From assembly GCA_033032175.1 (NCBI GenBank), contig CM065307.1, positions 7,688,001-7,752,000 of the forward strand: 64,000 nucleotides of DNA, read 5' to 3'. Both the position numbers and the translations under genes were made by a program. Positions 32,660 to 45,619 of this stretch are shown piece after piece (within the stretch, counting starts at the first letter, position 1; every line of letters starts with the position of its first letter). Under the pieces are notes generated by a model. It made no database searches and was not told the DNA's origin. It saw nothing but the letters and a program-made list of their open reading frames with translations. Source of the stretch: Saturnia japonica. Taxonomy: Eukaryota > Arthropoda > Insecta > Lepidoptera > Saturniidae.

Positions 32660-34479
32660 ATGGCCGAATTAAAATACGCCGAGTTAGAAGCGCGTTTTAG
32701 GCAGCTGGAAGCCGAAAACCAGCGCCTAGTTAATTTTATGTCCCTCCACATGCCCGAGCTCAGCAATGAGTATAGAAGTAGGTCACAGATGGCGGACTCG
32801 CTACGTCCGCCGTCAGCCAACCAGAGCGCCGTTACCGCGCACGCCATCCCCTCCACCTCCGCCGCGATCTCACCCGCCGCCGCGCCACCCAGCTTCACGC
32901 GACCCGCCTCGGTCCCTGCGACCGAGTACCCCCACCCCACTAACCTCGCAAGCGCGAGCCACGCCCCTAAGTCCCGAGCAAAATCGCAACAGCGATCTTT
33001 TACCCCCGGTCCCTATGGCCGCCCCGCTAAACCCGTTGCCCCCGCGGCAACAAAATCAACACCGGTGTCCAACTCTTTTTCGGCCCTTCCAGCCGAAACA
33101 GATATGGATGCCCCATAAGTCCAACCCCCTCCTCGGAAATGGAACTCTCGCTCCACTTCCAAGAACCGGTCCTAATCCCGACCGAACCTACCGCGGAAAA
33201 TGACGAATTCACGGTCGTCAAATCCCGCAAACGCGCGCCCCGTGATAGCCCCGTTGAGGAAAACGCGGCTAAAACAACCAAAACGACGAACGGCTCCGCC
33301 GCCCTCGCACCCTCCTCCAATACCGACGAACCGATCGTCGGGAAAAAGCAAAAACCCCCTCCGATAATTATCTACGACAAAACTGTCTGGACAAAGCTCA
33401 CCAATGAGCTCAAAACACTAAAAATAGGCTACACCAAAGCCCGTAATACCGCGACAGGTATCTCCCTGACGATGAGCACGTCAAACTGCCATCGCAGATT
33501 GACCACCCTCCTCCGTAGTAGGAACATTCCCTACTACACTTACGCCCTCGAAGAGGAGCGTGTCTTACGGGTTGTGCTTCGGCGTATCCCCGTCGAGATA
33601 TCACCAGAGGAAGTCTTTGCCTCCATAGAAGCCCAAAAATTCCCCATCCGAGAGGTACATCGGATGTACAATAAAGAGAAACGAGCCCTTCCAATGCTCG
33701 TGTTAATTTTAGATAAAACGCCTGAGGGCAAAAAAATATTCAATTTGGAAATTGTATGCGAGCTCTCCGGAATAACCGTAGAGCCTCCATACAAAAATTC
33801 GAAGCCCTCCCAATGCCACAACTGCCAGTTGTACGGACACTCTGCCCGCAACTGCTTCCTTCGTCCGAGGTGCGTTAAGTGCCTCGAAGACCACCCAACC
33901 AGGGAGTGCACGCGTCAGCGTGACTCTAACACCCCCCCGAGCTGCGTACTATGCAGGGAGGAGGGACATCCTGCGAACTATCGCGGATGCCCCAAGGCCC
34001 CGCACACCATGCACCCCCGCCGCCCTGGGCAGGCTGCCCCTCAGCGGGCACCCCCCGCCTCAGGGTCCCGGGCGCAGCAACCTCTGCTCAATCCAGAGGT
34101 CTTTCCGTCCCTCCCTGCCCCCCGCCGCACTCAGGCGACCGTAGGCCCCCCCGCACCCCAGGTGCAGCCCAAACCCGTGCGTTCGACTCAGAACGCATGG
34201 GCCCCCAAACCACAGCCCCTTATGGCTATGGACATCCCCGCGCCCCGCGCTCCAGCGCCCCGCGCCCCAGCACCACGCGCTCCAGCGTCCCGCGCCACCA
34301 CAATGGATGACCTTATGTTATCGCTCACTCGTGATCATGAGATACGCGAAATCCTCGCATACAAGGCTCATATGGAGCAGTACGGTTTCGTCGAAACCAT
34401 AGCTGCCTTTCCCCGGCTCGTAGAGACGTTACAGCGTCTCGATCGCGAAGCCGCCAACCTCAGGCCTCTCAATGGCTAA
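32660..34479 (+). pseudogene. ORF1 (Gag-like) of copy D, one frameshift
   Basis: Starts MAELKYAELEARFRQLEAEN, a likely coiled coil; an in-frame Met at 32618 lies 14 codons upstream, but alignment with copy A favours 32660. The first frame stops at about 33118 (SFSALPAETDMDAP). The frame open from 33139 continues with ENDEFTVVKSRKR, which in copy A follows directly, so a single frameshift lies in between. Downstream are the PRE_C2HC-type region, the zinc knuckles CHNCQLYGHSARNC, CVKCLEDHPTREC and CVLCREEGHPANYRGC, and an expanded APRAPAPRAPAPRAPASRA repeat. It ends LNG-TAA overlapping the ORF2 ATG by 8 nt. Confidence 0.85.
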
Positions 34480-37374
34480 ACTCAAGCCGAGAGGTTTAAA
34501 CATCTCTTTCTTTAATGCGCGGAACTTATATCCGCAGCGTGATCTCGTCGCGACTTATCTTAAAGATCACCAAATAGACATTCTCTTAGTACAGGAAACG
34601 CTCTTAAAGCGTGGTAAACGCAATCCGAGTATCGCAAACTATAACATCGTTAGAAATGACCGCGACAGCCGAGGGGGCGGCACTCTCATTTACTACAAGC
34701 GCTCGTTGTATTGCATGCCGATAGATCCTCCGATACTTACCAATATGGAAGTATCCGTGTGTAGACTAGGAATGACCGATCATCCGTCCATAACGATCGT
34801 ATCTGTGTACCTCTCACCGACGAAAGTACCTCTCAGGTCTGACCTAGAGAAGCTACTCTCGCTCGGCACATCGGTCATTATCGCAGGTGACCTCAACAGT
34901 GGACACACGTCCTTCAACAATTGGAGAGACACCAGCAATGGGGTTATTCTCGAAGGGTTGTCGGACGAGTTAAACTTTGACGTCATAGCGCCTCCCACTC
35001 CCACCCACTTTCAAGATCACTGTACACCGACAGTGCTTGACATAGCCCTCCTGAAAAATATCGCGCTTCAGGTACGACTCATTCGGGTATACACGAACTC
35101 GACTCCGACCATCGCCCGGTCATCCTACAGCTAGGACAACTAGATGACTCCAGCCCTCCTACAGTCACAATGGTTGACTATGCAAAATTAAAACACTACC
35201 TCGCGGATAGGCAGTCCTCGCCCAGTCTCGTTAGGGTCCCGGACGTGTTGGAGTCAGTTGCGCACGTAGATCTCGCAATCGACTCCCTAGTTGACCACCT
35301 CCAAGTCGGCATCGGAGAGGCCTCGAGAGAGGTCGAAGCGGCGAACGATCGCCGCTTTGTACTCCCTGCCGACGTGCGAGCGTTGTTGACGGAGAAGAAC
35401 GCTGCGACTCGTGCGCATGACTCTTATCCGACCGATGCAAACCGCGCACGATTACGCGCACTTCAGAGAGCGGTTAAAGCCCGTATAACCGAGCTCAAAA
35501 GTCACAGATGGGACACCTTAGTCGAAGGGCTAAGGCCGTCACATCTGACTTATTGGAAAGTAGCCCACGCCCTTAAAATAGACACCCAACCTCGCATGCC
35601 CCCCCTTGAAAGGGGTCCCGGCACTACACCCGCTTTCGATACCATCGACAAGGCGGAGTGCCTTGCCGCTTGTTTGGAGAGCCAGTGCTCCCCGAATAGC
35701 GTCAAGAACACCGACCGAGTCAGAGACATCGAAGCCCGCGTGGAGGAGCTGAATAAGCCCCCGGCATCAGAATCCCTGTCCCCAGTCACTTCTGAGGAAA
35801 TCTCTGCCATTCTCAAAAGCCTTAAGCTCAGAAAGTCACCAGGTCCCGACGGTATCAGGAACGAAGTACTCAAACTTCTTCCCGATCACCTCATAGCTCT
35901 ATTGGTCTGCATATGCAATGTAGCCATAGCCAACTGCCATTTTCCAGCCGTCTGGAAAACGGCCATTGTCATAGGTATTCACAAGCCCGGCAAGAGCACG
36001 TCGCTTCCCGACAGCTACCGCCCTATCAGTCTCCTCAATACCCTAGGTAAAATCTATGAGCGGATCCTCCTGAACCGTCTCAAATCCGTAATAGAGGAGA
36101 AAAACCTCTACCCGCCTGAGCAATTCGGTTTTCGTGCTAGACATTCTTGCACTCATCAAGTGCACCGCCTCACGGAGCACATTCTGTTTAACTTTTCCGA
36201 GTTATCCAAACCCCGTCGCACGCTGGCAGTCTTTTTCGACGTAGCCAAGGCCTTTGATAAGGTCTGGCACGAAGGATTAGTCTATAAGCTGTACTCCCAC
36301 GAAGTCCCCGATAGATTAGTTAAAATCATCCGCGATTTCCTCAAAGACCGCACCTTTCGCTACAGAGTGGAAGGTGAACTATCCACACCCCATCCCATAC
36401 GCTCAGGCGTCCCCCAAGGTTCCATCCTGGCACCTAGCCTCTTCAATCTGTACGTCAGTGACCTACCAAAACTTCAAGAGAAAGTTGAAGTAGGTCTATA
36501 CGCTGACGATACAGTCATATACTCCTCTCAAAGGCAAACGAGAAACCTCAAATGTAGGATCCAAAGAGCCGTGACCACTCTCGGGAAGTGGTTTAACGAC
36601 TGGCGAATAGCCATAAACCCCACGAAGAGCGCAGCGGTGCTCTTCGACCAAACCGCCACACAGATACCGCAAAAACTCAAGGACAATCCCCTTGAACTCT
36701 TCGGTAATCCGATCCCCTGGGAAAAGGCGACCAAATATCTAGGTGTAACCCTAGACAGTAGACTCTCCTTTATACGCCACATCAATCTGGTTAGGAAAAG
36801 GGCCTCCTGGACCCTCGCCCGACTGCATCCTCTGTTATGTGCTGCAAGCAAAATGTCCACGAGACACAAGCTTACGCTCTACAAGATGTGTATCCGTCCG
36901 ATCATGACATATAGCTGCGTTGCGTTCGCACATATGCCAAGTTATAACTGGGAACGCTTACAAGCCATCCAGAACAAGTTTCTTCACCGCCTTACCGGTG
37001 CCCCCTGGTTTGTTCGTATGGAGGATCTCCATAGAGATATGGACCTTCCCTCGATACATGCATACGCCAAACACCTTTCTCGCTCGTATTTCGACACCGC
37101 GTCGAACCACGCGAACCCCTTAATAAAAGCGGCAGCTTCTTATGTTCCCGACCCCAACGCCTGCCGGAGAAAACGCCGGCCGCGTAATATATTCACTGAC
37201 CCGCCCGACCAAACCGAAAAAGCTAACGCGTTCTACGCCGACACCGTCTCTCCAAACAGAGCGTGCCACCGCCCACGCCCGCGTAACCACCGTTCTCTCC
37301 GCAGAGGACGGGCGGTCAACTTCGCTCCCGCACACCCGTCACGTCCACCCTCTCTAGCGGCAACCCAAGCCTAG
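34472..37374 (+). pseudogene. ORF2 (endonuclease-RT) of copy D, one frameshift
   Basis: Starts MAKLKPRGLNISFFNARN. The endonuclease runs in frame (VQETLLKRG, AGDLNSGHTS) until about 35088. There, a one-base loss in the codons for IRVVHELDSDHRP changes the frame and gives a stop at 35132. The rest is open in another frame to 37374, with KSPGPDGIRN, FFDVAKAFDKVW, SGVPQGSIL and YADDTVIYSS. A one-codon length difference near YADD (EKVEVGLYADD) also separates it from copy A. Catalytic residues are otherwise kept, so inactivation looks recent relative to its divergence. Confidence 0.87.
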
Positions 37375-37604
37375 GTCCGTTCCTCGGTGTGAAGCCCTTG
37401 GGTCAGGCAGCCGCCCGCGCGATACAAAGTGACACTATACGTGCAACACTTAGTTACCCACACACAACATTACACACGTATGAACACACACACGTGCACA
37501 CCACACAGGTACATAAGTTCTGTAAGGGACCTTTTTTTTTCTTTTTTTTTGCGCTAGTTAGACTATTGCGCTAGTTAGTGTAGAAAAACCATTCCGATTA
37601 TTAA

Positions 37605-37664
37605 ATACACATACGCATGGTCCACTCCTTCCTCCCAGGAGGAGGGGAACGTGCATATGAGTAT
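37605..37664 (+). other. 3' UTR stem-loop, copy D version
   Basis: ATACACATACGCATGG... pairs with ...ACGTGCATATGAGTAT around the same CTCCCAGGAG tip. One change relative to copy A turns a C-G pair into U-G, and one introduces an A-A mismatch. The fold is therefore largely retained in a diverged subfamily, without a clear double compensatory change. Confidence 0.55.
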
Positions 37665-37896
37665 ATATTAGTTAGCTCGAATTCTCATAAGATTAGGGAA
37701 TTAGTTAGATCGTGACTTTTTCGCATTCGCGACGACCGCCCGAGCCGAGGTTCGGCCACTCTGGCACCCTCGTGCGGGTCGTCACAAACTTTCGCGGCTG
37801 AGTGCCCTAAGCGCTCGCCCCCAAGTCCGGTGAAGCTGTAAAAGCCGCAGCGGCTCTGTTTGACGATAGGGCCCCTAAGGCTAACAGTGTAGTCAG

Positions 37897-37972
<76 letters not shown>

Positions 37973-37973
<1 letters not shown>

Positions 37974-37986
37974 GGCAGTACTACGA
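37973..37986. repeat. Target-site duplication of copy D (right)
   Basis: CGGCAGTACTACGA, identical to 31735-31748, immediately follows the A tail. Confidence 0.9.
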
Positions 37987-38555
37987 TCAGTTCGAGAAAC
38001 ACCACAACACCAGCACCACTACGAACTACTGTAACTTTGTAAGAAACAAGAATAAAACAAGCGCTATTAATTTAGCACACATTAAATATTGTGAACGTCT
38101 TTTTAATCACAATAATTATTATTTTATAAGGAAATGAGAAATCATTTAGTAAAATACTACCTTATAAGCAGCTTACATTTTAATCCTGCCTGTACATGAT
38201 ACAATGCGAACAAATTCGCTGCGGCTTATTGCCACGGGTAATCGCACACACTTCTTGCACCTATTGAAAGATATAAGAAAGAAATACCTACTTACATACG
38301 GTAGATAGAGAAGTTAACGAAAACTGAAACGCTACTCTCAATATTATCTTTGTAAAAAGGTTTTTTATTTTATTTAAGGTAAGCATTTTATTTCAGGTCA
38401 AACGCACCTTTTAATATTATTCTCCAACTATTATAGTGAACCATTTTTATTAATACTACAGACATATTTTTCTCATTACTATTAAAACTAATAAAAGTAA
38501 TTAGCGTGTGAACTATAGAAACGTTATATACTGGATATATCTTCATTCATGTTAA
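37987..38555. other. Intergenic region 3' of esterase gene 2
   Basis: AT-rich. The first 60 nt are CA- and AC-rich and continue the sequence interrupted by copy D. AATAAA-type strings occur on both strands, but none can be assigned confidently as the esterase polyadenylation signal. Confidence 0.35.
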
Positions 38556-41500
38556 TTAAATAAAATAAAGTATAATAATAAATAAAACCCAAAAATGAGT
38601 TAACTTTTTTGCGGTAACACTATTCGGTGTAGCAGGCGGCATGGGATCGTGGTAGTATTGTTGATACAATATATCCCAGAAAGCAGCTCTTTTTTCCAAC
38701 ACTGAATCCTTTAGTTCTATAGTCCTTCCCAGTGACATGAGCGGTGAGCGATCACTATTCGCTCTTGGCCATTCAGGAAGGCCTATATCTTCTGACATCG
38801 GGTTCCTGGTAAAAATAAATACATATTAGGTACAGTATATATTATTATAGAAAAGCTAGCGGTACATCGACTTACCCGATTTCCACAAAGCTATAATTTT
38901 GTAAAATAATATTTTAGTATTTGTTAATTATTAGTAAGTGCGCGAGTTTAATGCAGATTTAAGGAATTCGATAGTGTTGTAACCTAATTAGATAGATATA
39001 TTGCTGTCGTTAATCAGATTATCGATAAATGTCAAACGTTGATTTAAATTTAACATTTACATCTTGGGTAACTTAATGAAAAAACAAGGTAAGAATTTAT
39101 CATGCATTTTTATCATTTATTTCACTGAGAGATATCAAACTGAAAATTTGAATTTTAATCGTCACTAGGTTCATATTTGGTGCTTAGCGATGAAGAAAAT
39201 CATATTTTTTTGTAATAGAAGTTGACGAACTCAGATCAGTCAATATTAAAAGCAAAAAATTACACGGGGCAACTTGAGCATTAACGCAATCCTAAAGCGT
39301 ACGATAGTTGTCAAAAACAGCACTCATATCACTACTAGGAGTGATGCGTATTTATCGGAACAGACAAAAACACGGGTATATCAGAGTTACAGTCCGGAAC
39401 TGTTATCTCTAAACGAACAGGCTGTTCCTATGTACCCGTTACAAAGTGTGTTACTGTTAACTCTTTCTGATTAAAACATGCGTTTACTATGTTCTTTCTC
39501 TTTCGAGTTACCGATCTATGCTTGTATTAATCTATATTTTCAAGAATTATTATGTACATAAATCGATATTTATTTTCTCTGGTACAGCAATAGGAGTAGC
39601 AGGTAACTTATTTTACCTATTTCAGGCCCTGTCTGCATTCAACTCGCACGCTTTCTATGTCAGACATAAAATGTGTTATTTTTCTATGTGAGTGATCGAC
39701 ACGATCGATTGACGTGAGTTCGAATCCCTGCAATGAGTCTGAGCTTTCGGTGAAGGAAAACATCCTGATGAAAGCATAGCATGGTGGTGGCTTTTTCCAC
39801 TGCTCGCCTGGCTAACTAGGTGGTAGTAGTTGTAAATCTGTCGCCAAGAACCAATGGGTGTGTTCCGGCAGCTGCATTACTTGAGATTCAGTCTTCCACT
39901 AGGCTTGGCGTGCTATCATCTTTGGCCACGTATTCACTTAAAATCAGGTGAGATAGTGGCCACAACGCTAAACTTAAAAAGATAAAAAAACAAGAAGCTT
40001 GTTTGAACGATCCTTTCTTAAAACATTGTAGGTATTTTACAGAATCTAGCTTTGTGGAAATCGGTCTAGACGAATGGACAGCCAGCTCTTAGAATACTAC
40101 TATTATAAAGGTAAAGGCTGTGAAAGTATGTTTGTAGAAGTTAATATCTGGGAATATTTATGTTATTCTAAGATTTATTTCGTTGGTAGAAAACTACGTC
40201 CAATCGTATGGTTATAAGGTTTTGTTTTATTGTTATTAAACCGTATTTATCGCGTATGAAAACGTTGATGATTACTAATGTATTGCTAATATATATAAAT
40301 TTTAATATATATAGTAAAAAAATATGTTATTTTACCCATTCAAAATAAAGTTCAGCCAAAGAGCTCTTATCGTAGTTTTCATGTTTCTATATTCTTCAGT
40401 CATATTAGTGTTGTCCTCATCATGTAAAGCAATTAACTGGTCGCAGTGAGCGGCACCTCGCACTTCGGTGTGTGGAATAAGTGGAGTATTTTCATCCACA
40501 AATGAATATTCATATAAATATATAGTACTGTTGCTATATTCTGTATGCCATTTTAAAGCTTTTAACATTGGATAGACAAAAATAACGTCCGAAAAATAAT
40601 CAAGATAATTTAAAATGGTAGCTTCACCCACATCTTGATTACCGAAATAAAAAGATTTTACCATTGCTGCTACTTCTTCTTTTATTGTGTCATTATCAAA
40701 GTATAACTCCAATGGCAAAAAATCGGAAAACTGATCATTCATTTTGTCTTTCCAATCATAAAAATTAGGTAATCGTAATGAACCTTCCAAGTCAGTAAAC
40801 CCATACAAAAGAGGTAAATTCTTATACCGACCAGTTTTTAAAATATTTCTTGGGTTGTCATCTATGAACCTTTCCACACCAGTATCACGTTCGAGGCAAG
40901 GCCCGAAAAGAATCATCGAGTCGGGCCTGTTAACTATGTCTTCGTAATGCGAGATTAATAATTGATATGAAGCATTTTTATAGAAGTCTTCCAAAGCCGT
41001 GAAATCATTTACATCAGTAAAGTTTAACATTTTAGCGTATATCTTCGCACTCTCCACGGGATCCACTTGCAAACCGGCGCCGCCAATACTAACGCCACTT
41101 TCAGGTATGGCTTTATTGAATAAGCCATCTGTCATTTTTGAGAGCATAAGCATATGAATTGAACTGCCTCCAGCACTACATCCAACAACAGTCACATCGT
41201 CAGGATTTCCACCGAAATTGGCGATATTTGCGTTAACCCAACGCAGTAATGCGACCTGATCTTTCATACCAGCATTGCCAGGAGCGTCTTCTGTTCCTAA
41301 GCACAGGAAACCGTGTACTCCAAGTCGATAATTAAAAGAAACTACTATTAGTTTATTTGATCTTACTAAACCTCTATACAGATGCCTATTACCATAGCCC
41401 ACTTGATAAGCTCCACCATGAACGGAAACCATGACAGGTAAGTTATTATCGGTGGTGTTGGGTACAAACACGTTTGCTATCAGACAATCTTCTTGCATAT

Positions 41501-44500
41501 TAAATTCATCATTTGTTACAGAACGTATAAATTGTGGGCATATTAAAACTCTGTCAACTGCTTCAAAAGGTTCCTCCCAAACAGGCGGCGGCAGTGGTGC
41601 CTGTAAATTGAATGTTATTTATACGTATTTATGTAAGAACTATCACACTACTCAAATACTACTAACAAAATAATAAATATTTCTATTATAAGAAATTATA
41701 TAAAAAAACAAACGTAATGATACAATATGGAATTATGTTTAACAAAGTTTAAATAACAGCTTTGATCTACATCATTTTATTTTTTATAATTTCTTTACGT
41801 TTTTAAATTGTATAAACATTAGAGGGGCGGTAGCGAAGGCTAGTAGGTCGAGTCTCAAACGAGCGCGCAGTGAGTCTTTTGCGATTTACTCGTCAATGTC
41901 ACTTGTCGCATCGGCGCGATAGTATCGCCGTATGAAGACACGTTCATAGACTTGTTAAAGAATGTAGTAGCAGGACAATAATATCGCTGCGTTACACACG
42001 CTCTTGGAGATAGCGCCTAAGTAGAGAATCTTTATGAAACTTCCGTCAAATATTCTTACGACAATAATTTTTTTTTTTAATAGTTTTATGAATAAAAACT
42101 CACGAAAACCCGTACATTAATATTGGTTGTTTGCTAGTATTTGTAGACAACCGATCATTAATTTATGCGAAAACCGTTATTTTTGACAAAAAATCACAAC
42201 TTATGAATTTAACCTACACGTACGATGACATACAGTGGCAATACGAAATATGTTGCAAATAAATTAGAACCAATTTAATATCAATACAAGACTTATTTTC
42301 CATTACGTTGGCATTGTTTAGTGCTACCATTAAATAATTTCAACGATTTTACTAATTTAGACTAAGTGGGAAATAATTTCCCCGTATTAGATTGTAGCGC
42401 CATTTGTCGGATCCTAACATAGCTAAAAACCATCATCTCGATAAAACAAATATATTATGTGAATATGAGCTCAACCTGTCTAGTCGTTCAGAAGCTACAC
42501 GATCACTAACCGACGCATTTTTAACAACAACATAAGAAGGATACATATACTGTGTAACAAATAACAATTATAGATCGATTCTTCAAACGTTGACCGAAAA
42601 TCTATACTGATTAAACAGAATACAGCAGAAGTTGTAGCGAACGCTTCGTAAGACAAATGGACTAATAAGATTTGGTTGACTTGAAAAATTTACTGTGCAT
42701 AACGTCAACGAAAGTGCTTTAAAATGGGAATTAGGGAAATGCGTACATATATATATATATATATATATATGCGTATATATATATTATACTATAATAGTAC
42801 TATTAAACGCTGATAGAAGTCACTGAAATCAGCTCTAACCACTAATCGTAAGTAGAAACAATAACGATGCGGGTTCAACTGAATATATTAAGCGTTCAGC
42901 GTTACCCGGTGGTTTTTATAGCTTCTTTAAAAAATAATCGATTTTGAAAGAATCATTTAAAAGCGAAAATAAAAAATCAGAAATGAGTGACTAATAATAT
43001 CTAATGCACAGCATTCACTAGCAACCAACAGACACCTTTACATTACACCCCACACTCGTGCACATCAAACATGTACATATGTTCTGTAGGGGACCTTTTT
43101 TTCGTTTTTTGTACTAGTTAGAAAAAATTAACAGATCACTAAATACATATAATATATTGTATACACAATATAAGGCTGCAGAAACATGTATATATGTATT
43201 GGTTGTTAGCTCGAATTCCTACGGATAGGGAAATTAGCCAGTTCGCGACTTAATTGCAACTATGGCAACAGCCCAAGCCAAGGTTCGGCCACTTTGGTAC
43301 CCTTGAGCATGTTGCCACGCTTTAGCAGCTGAGTGTCTTAAGTGCTCTTCCTCAAGCCACGGTGAAGGTATTAAAGCCGCCTGAGGCTCAAGGCTAACAG
43401 AATAATCAGATAGAAAAAAAAATCAATTGTCAAACAGAGAGAATACCACCATAAAAACTGGTAAAACTCTATAGTCAATCAAATACCACTTTAAAAGATA
43501 TTTCAACGGATAGTATTCGAAGGTAGCTCTAGGATAGATACACTACAAACGCGATAGTCCCAAAAATCTGTACAGCCTAGAAGTTCTCAGCTCTGACACA
43601 TCTATACCGCCTACTCAGGTATTGCACCCCTTTGAAGAGATGCCAATGGTGAGATTTTTTTACCCATTCGCCGTTACCTCAGTCTTGTGTAAAGTCAAGG
43701 AACAAATCATATATACACATACACAAAAGACCACTCCTTAATCAAAGATCGAATTTGATATGGCTTTCATACGAATCGATCAACAGGTTATCTTCTAGCG
43801 TACGTGCTGCATCGCTGGGAGAACAATGTGATTGATGAGCATGGAGAGATCGTGGCATTCAGCTTCAATATAGAAAAGTGTTTAATAAGGTCTTGCACCG
43901 TAGTCTTTTATCCAAACATCGGGCATAAGTTTAACCTGTATACGTAGAAATCCATCTTTTTGCATGTGTATATAATATGTATTGTGTGCTCGTTGATAAT
44001 ATACGTACAGTTCGCAGCTCACGTCAGTTAATGCAAGAGTTCTACCAGGTTCTATATTTCCGCCCACCCTGTTTCTTACAAATAGATAATATGTTGGCCT
44101 CTGGTTTGATTAATTGCGTTCCATCGACGAGTGTTAAAGCAGTATGCCTAATTTTAGTCGAATTGAAGCCGAGAGAAGTCACACAGATCTTGTTACTGAA
44201 CCCCATTAGTTCTATAACCTAAAATCTTCATGGGGGGCAAGTATATGCTTGAGTACAGGTTCGCTTGTTCTGATTTAAAAAAAAACGCATTTCTTTCTTT
44301 AAAATGATTTACTTGCAAAGTGTTTTCCACACCCGACTAACTCTACTTTCTATATAAGACTCGAGTTCAGGCATGCATAAAATATTTTTGCAACTCCGGG
44401 AAGGCTTCGTCCAATGTGTCTTTAATTTCTTAAACAGACTACAATAACAGCAGAAAATCATATTGCCAAACTACTGTATGAAATTGTTTAACCTTATTTT

Positions 44501-45189
44501 ACCCTAGCCTGAACCCTCCCCCGGCCAAAATCCTGGTTGCGGCCATGGAATGATATAAGATTCCCATGTACAAAATTTCATAATAACTTCAGTTACCGTG
44601 TAACAATAAGGTCTGTAATAATATTAGTATCATTTTTTGCGTTGTTTTAGTGTTATTTGCTTTTTAAGTTATGTTGATTAACATTTTTTATATTTAACTT
44701 TTGATATTTTAGATTGTTTTTGTGGTTTTACTTACATATTAATTTTAGATAGGTATTTTCAGAAAATGTAGGTATTTCATAATTCTTTTTGTATTTTCTG
44801 TTAGTATGATCGTTGCACGTCAGATATCTAATAGACTCCAAGTCAGTTATTGCGCACCAATTTAACCTGACAGGTAATTGATTCGACAGAGAGAATTTAA
44901 TTACATAAATAAAGTCGAGAATTTTTATTTACCTAATGACACTAAATTTTGATTCCATTCTTAAAACACTTAAAATACAAAATAATAGAATTACCCTGAA
45001 CTTATGAGGTCCTGTAGGTGCAGTTGCATATGGAATGTTGTAGAACGAAAATATATCTCCATCTGGATCTAAATACCCACGAACAGGGCCTTGCGTCGTA
45101 TTCACCACTCGTGATTCGACGTTTTGGCTTTGTCCTTCAAGTGCAAATAATACAACACATAAATTCACAAGCACCACATGTCTCTTCAT
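38556..45189 (-). CDS. Carboxyl/cholinesterase gene 2 (three exons, 569 aa)
   Basis: Paralogue of gene 1. Exons: 45189-44995, 41600-40336 and 38805-38556, exactly the same lengths (195, 1265 and 250 nt) and phases as gene 1; introns are 3394 and 1530 nt. The protein starts MKRHVVLVNLCVVLFALEGQ (signal peptide), then SRVVNTTQGPVRGYLDPDGD. The oxyanion hole is HGGA, the nucleophile elbow is GCSAG with Ser, the acid is in DLEGSLR and the His is in GAAHCDQL. The tail THFWVLFIIILYFI is hydrophobic, consistent with GPI or tail anchoring after signal cleavage. No stop or frameshift was found, so it looks functional. Exon 2 runs open from 41600, upstream of its first internal Met. Substrate unknown. 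Introns are enlarged by repeats. Confidence 0.85.
39690..39975 (+). mobile_element. Putative tRNA-derived SINE in intron 2 of esterase 2
   Basis: Contains a B-box-like AGTTCGAATCCC (39717-39728) near its 5' end. Then comes GAAGGAAAACATCCTGATGAAA, cut here as GAAGGAAAACATCCTGATG, a phrase typical of lepidopteran SINEs, and a tail with AAATCAGGTGAGATAGTGGCC-like sequence. A clear A box was not found. The 3' half also occurs at 21780-21925. It lies antisense to the esterase transcript. Confidence 0.45.
41601..43000. other. First part of esterase 2 intron 1
   Basis: No coding signal. A GC-richer patch at 41820-42010 is unassigned. An AT dinucleotide microsatellite lies at 42745-42785. The intron is about 1.9 kb longer than that of gene 1, largely through repeats such as the LINE tail at 43010. 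Confidence 0.4.
42745..42785. repeat. AT microsatellite
   Basis: Alternating TA repeats interrupted once by GCG. Simple sequence only. Confidence 0.8.
43010..43425 (+). mobile_element. Old 3' end of a jockey-family LINE in esterase 2 intron 1
   Basis: Diverged match to the 3' UTR of copies A-G: ACACTCGTGCACATCAAAC, GTTCTGTAGGGGACCTTTTT, GTTAGCTCGAATTC, AAGGTTCGGCCACTTTGG, CAGCTGAGTG and finally CTCAAGGCTAACAG with a short A tail. The stem-loop region is still partly self-complementary (ATACA...TGTAT) though its sequence has changed. It represents a much older insertion than the other copies and lies antisense to the gene. Confidence 0.7.
43426..44800. other. Remainder of esterase 2 intron 1
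   Basis: No gene or clear repeat identified. Short ORFs on both strands near 43880-44220 lack domain features. Confidence 0.4.
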
Positions 45190-45600
45190 TATACTATCGT
45201 AATATAGAATGAACGTAATCCACGCATTGAGCTATTTAAATGATTATTATGACATATATTAGCTTGTGGCGATACCTGTTACACTAAAAATTATATAAAA
45301 AATAATCATATCTCGATACGATCTGCTTATCATTCGAGATAAATACTAAGAAAATTCAATATATTGTTACCTACACTAAACTAGTTTTTCAGAACATTTC
45401 AGCAATACAAAATATTGAGAACTATATAATAGTTATGTAACCCGTAATAATAGTCCGCACATCTATATAATACAATATTCTAATACAATACTAATCAATG
45501 TACTACTACTTTTTTATTTGCGGTTATTTTTTTGATGTCACGTTACGATTGTATTGCGATTGCGATCGCGGTTGTAGATAAGTAATTGTTTTAAAAAGGT
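45190..45600. other. Upstream region of esterase gene 2
   Basis: The minus strand reads CATTTAAATAGCTCAATGC about 45 nt before the start codon, a possible TATA-type and initiator combination, but no start site can be proved. The remainder is AT-rich. Confidence 0.3.
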
Positions 45601-45619
45601 GTTAACCTATCTTTAAATG

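Larger units (their letters stand above)
31749..37972 (+). mobile_element. Full-length jockey-clade LINE, copy D (second subfamily)
   Basis: A 6224-bp element between 14-nt target-site duplications, with a 72-nt A tail (37901-37972). It starts ATTCCGATTTCGACC after two bases, like copies A and E. The 5' UTR is about 910 nt, longer than in A because of a duplicated block. ORF1 and ORF2 are clearly homologous to A but diverged, with many amino-acid differences, so it belongs to another subfamily. Each ORF carries one frameshift, so the copy is dead as it stands although its tail and duplications are well preserved. Confidence 0.92.

Noticed and set aside
39717..39728. A genuine tRNA gene at the B-box-like motif
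   Set aside because: No cloverleaf or A box could be drawn; the context and a second copy of the 3' half fit a SINE instead.
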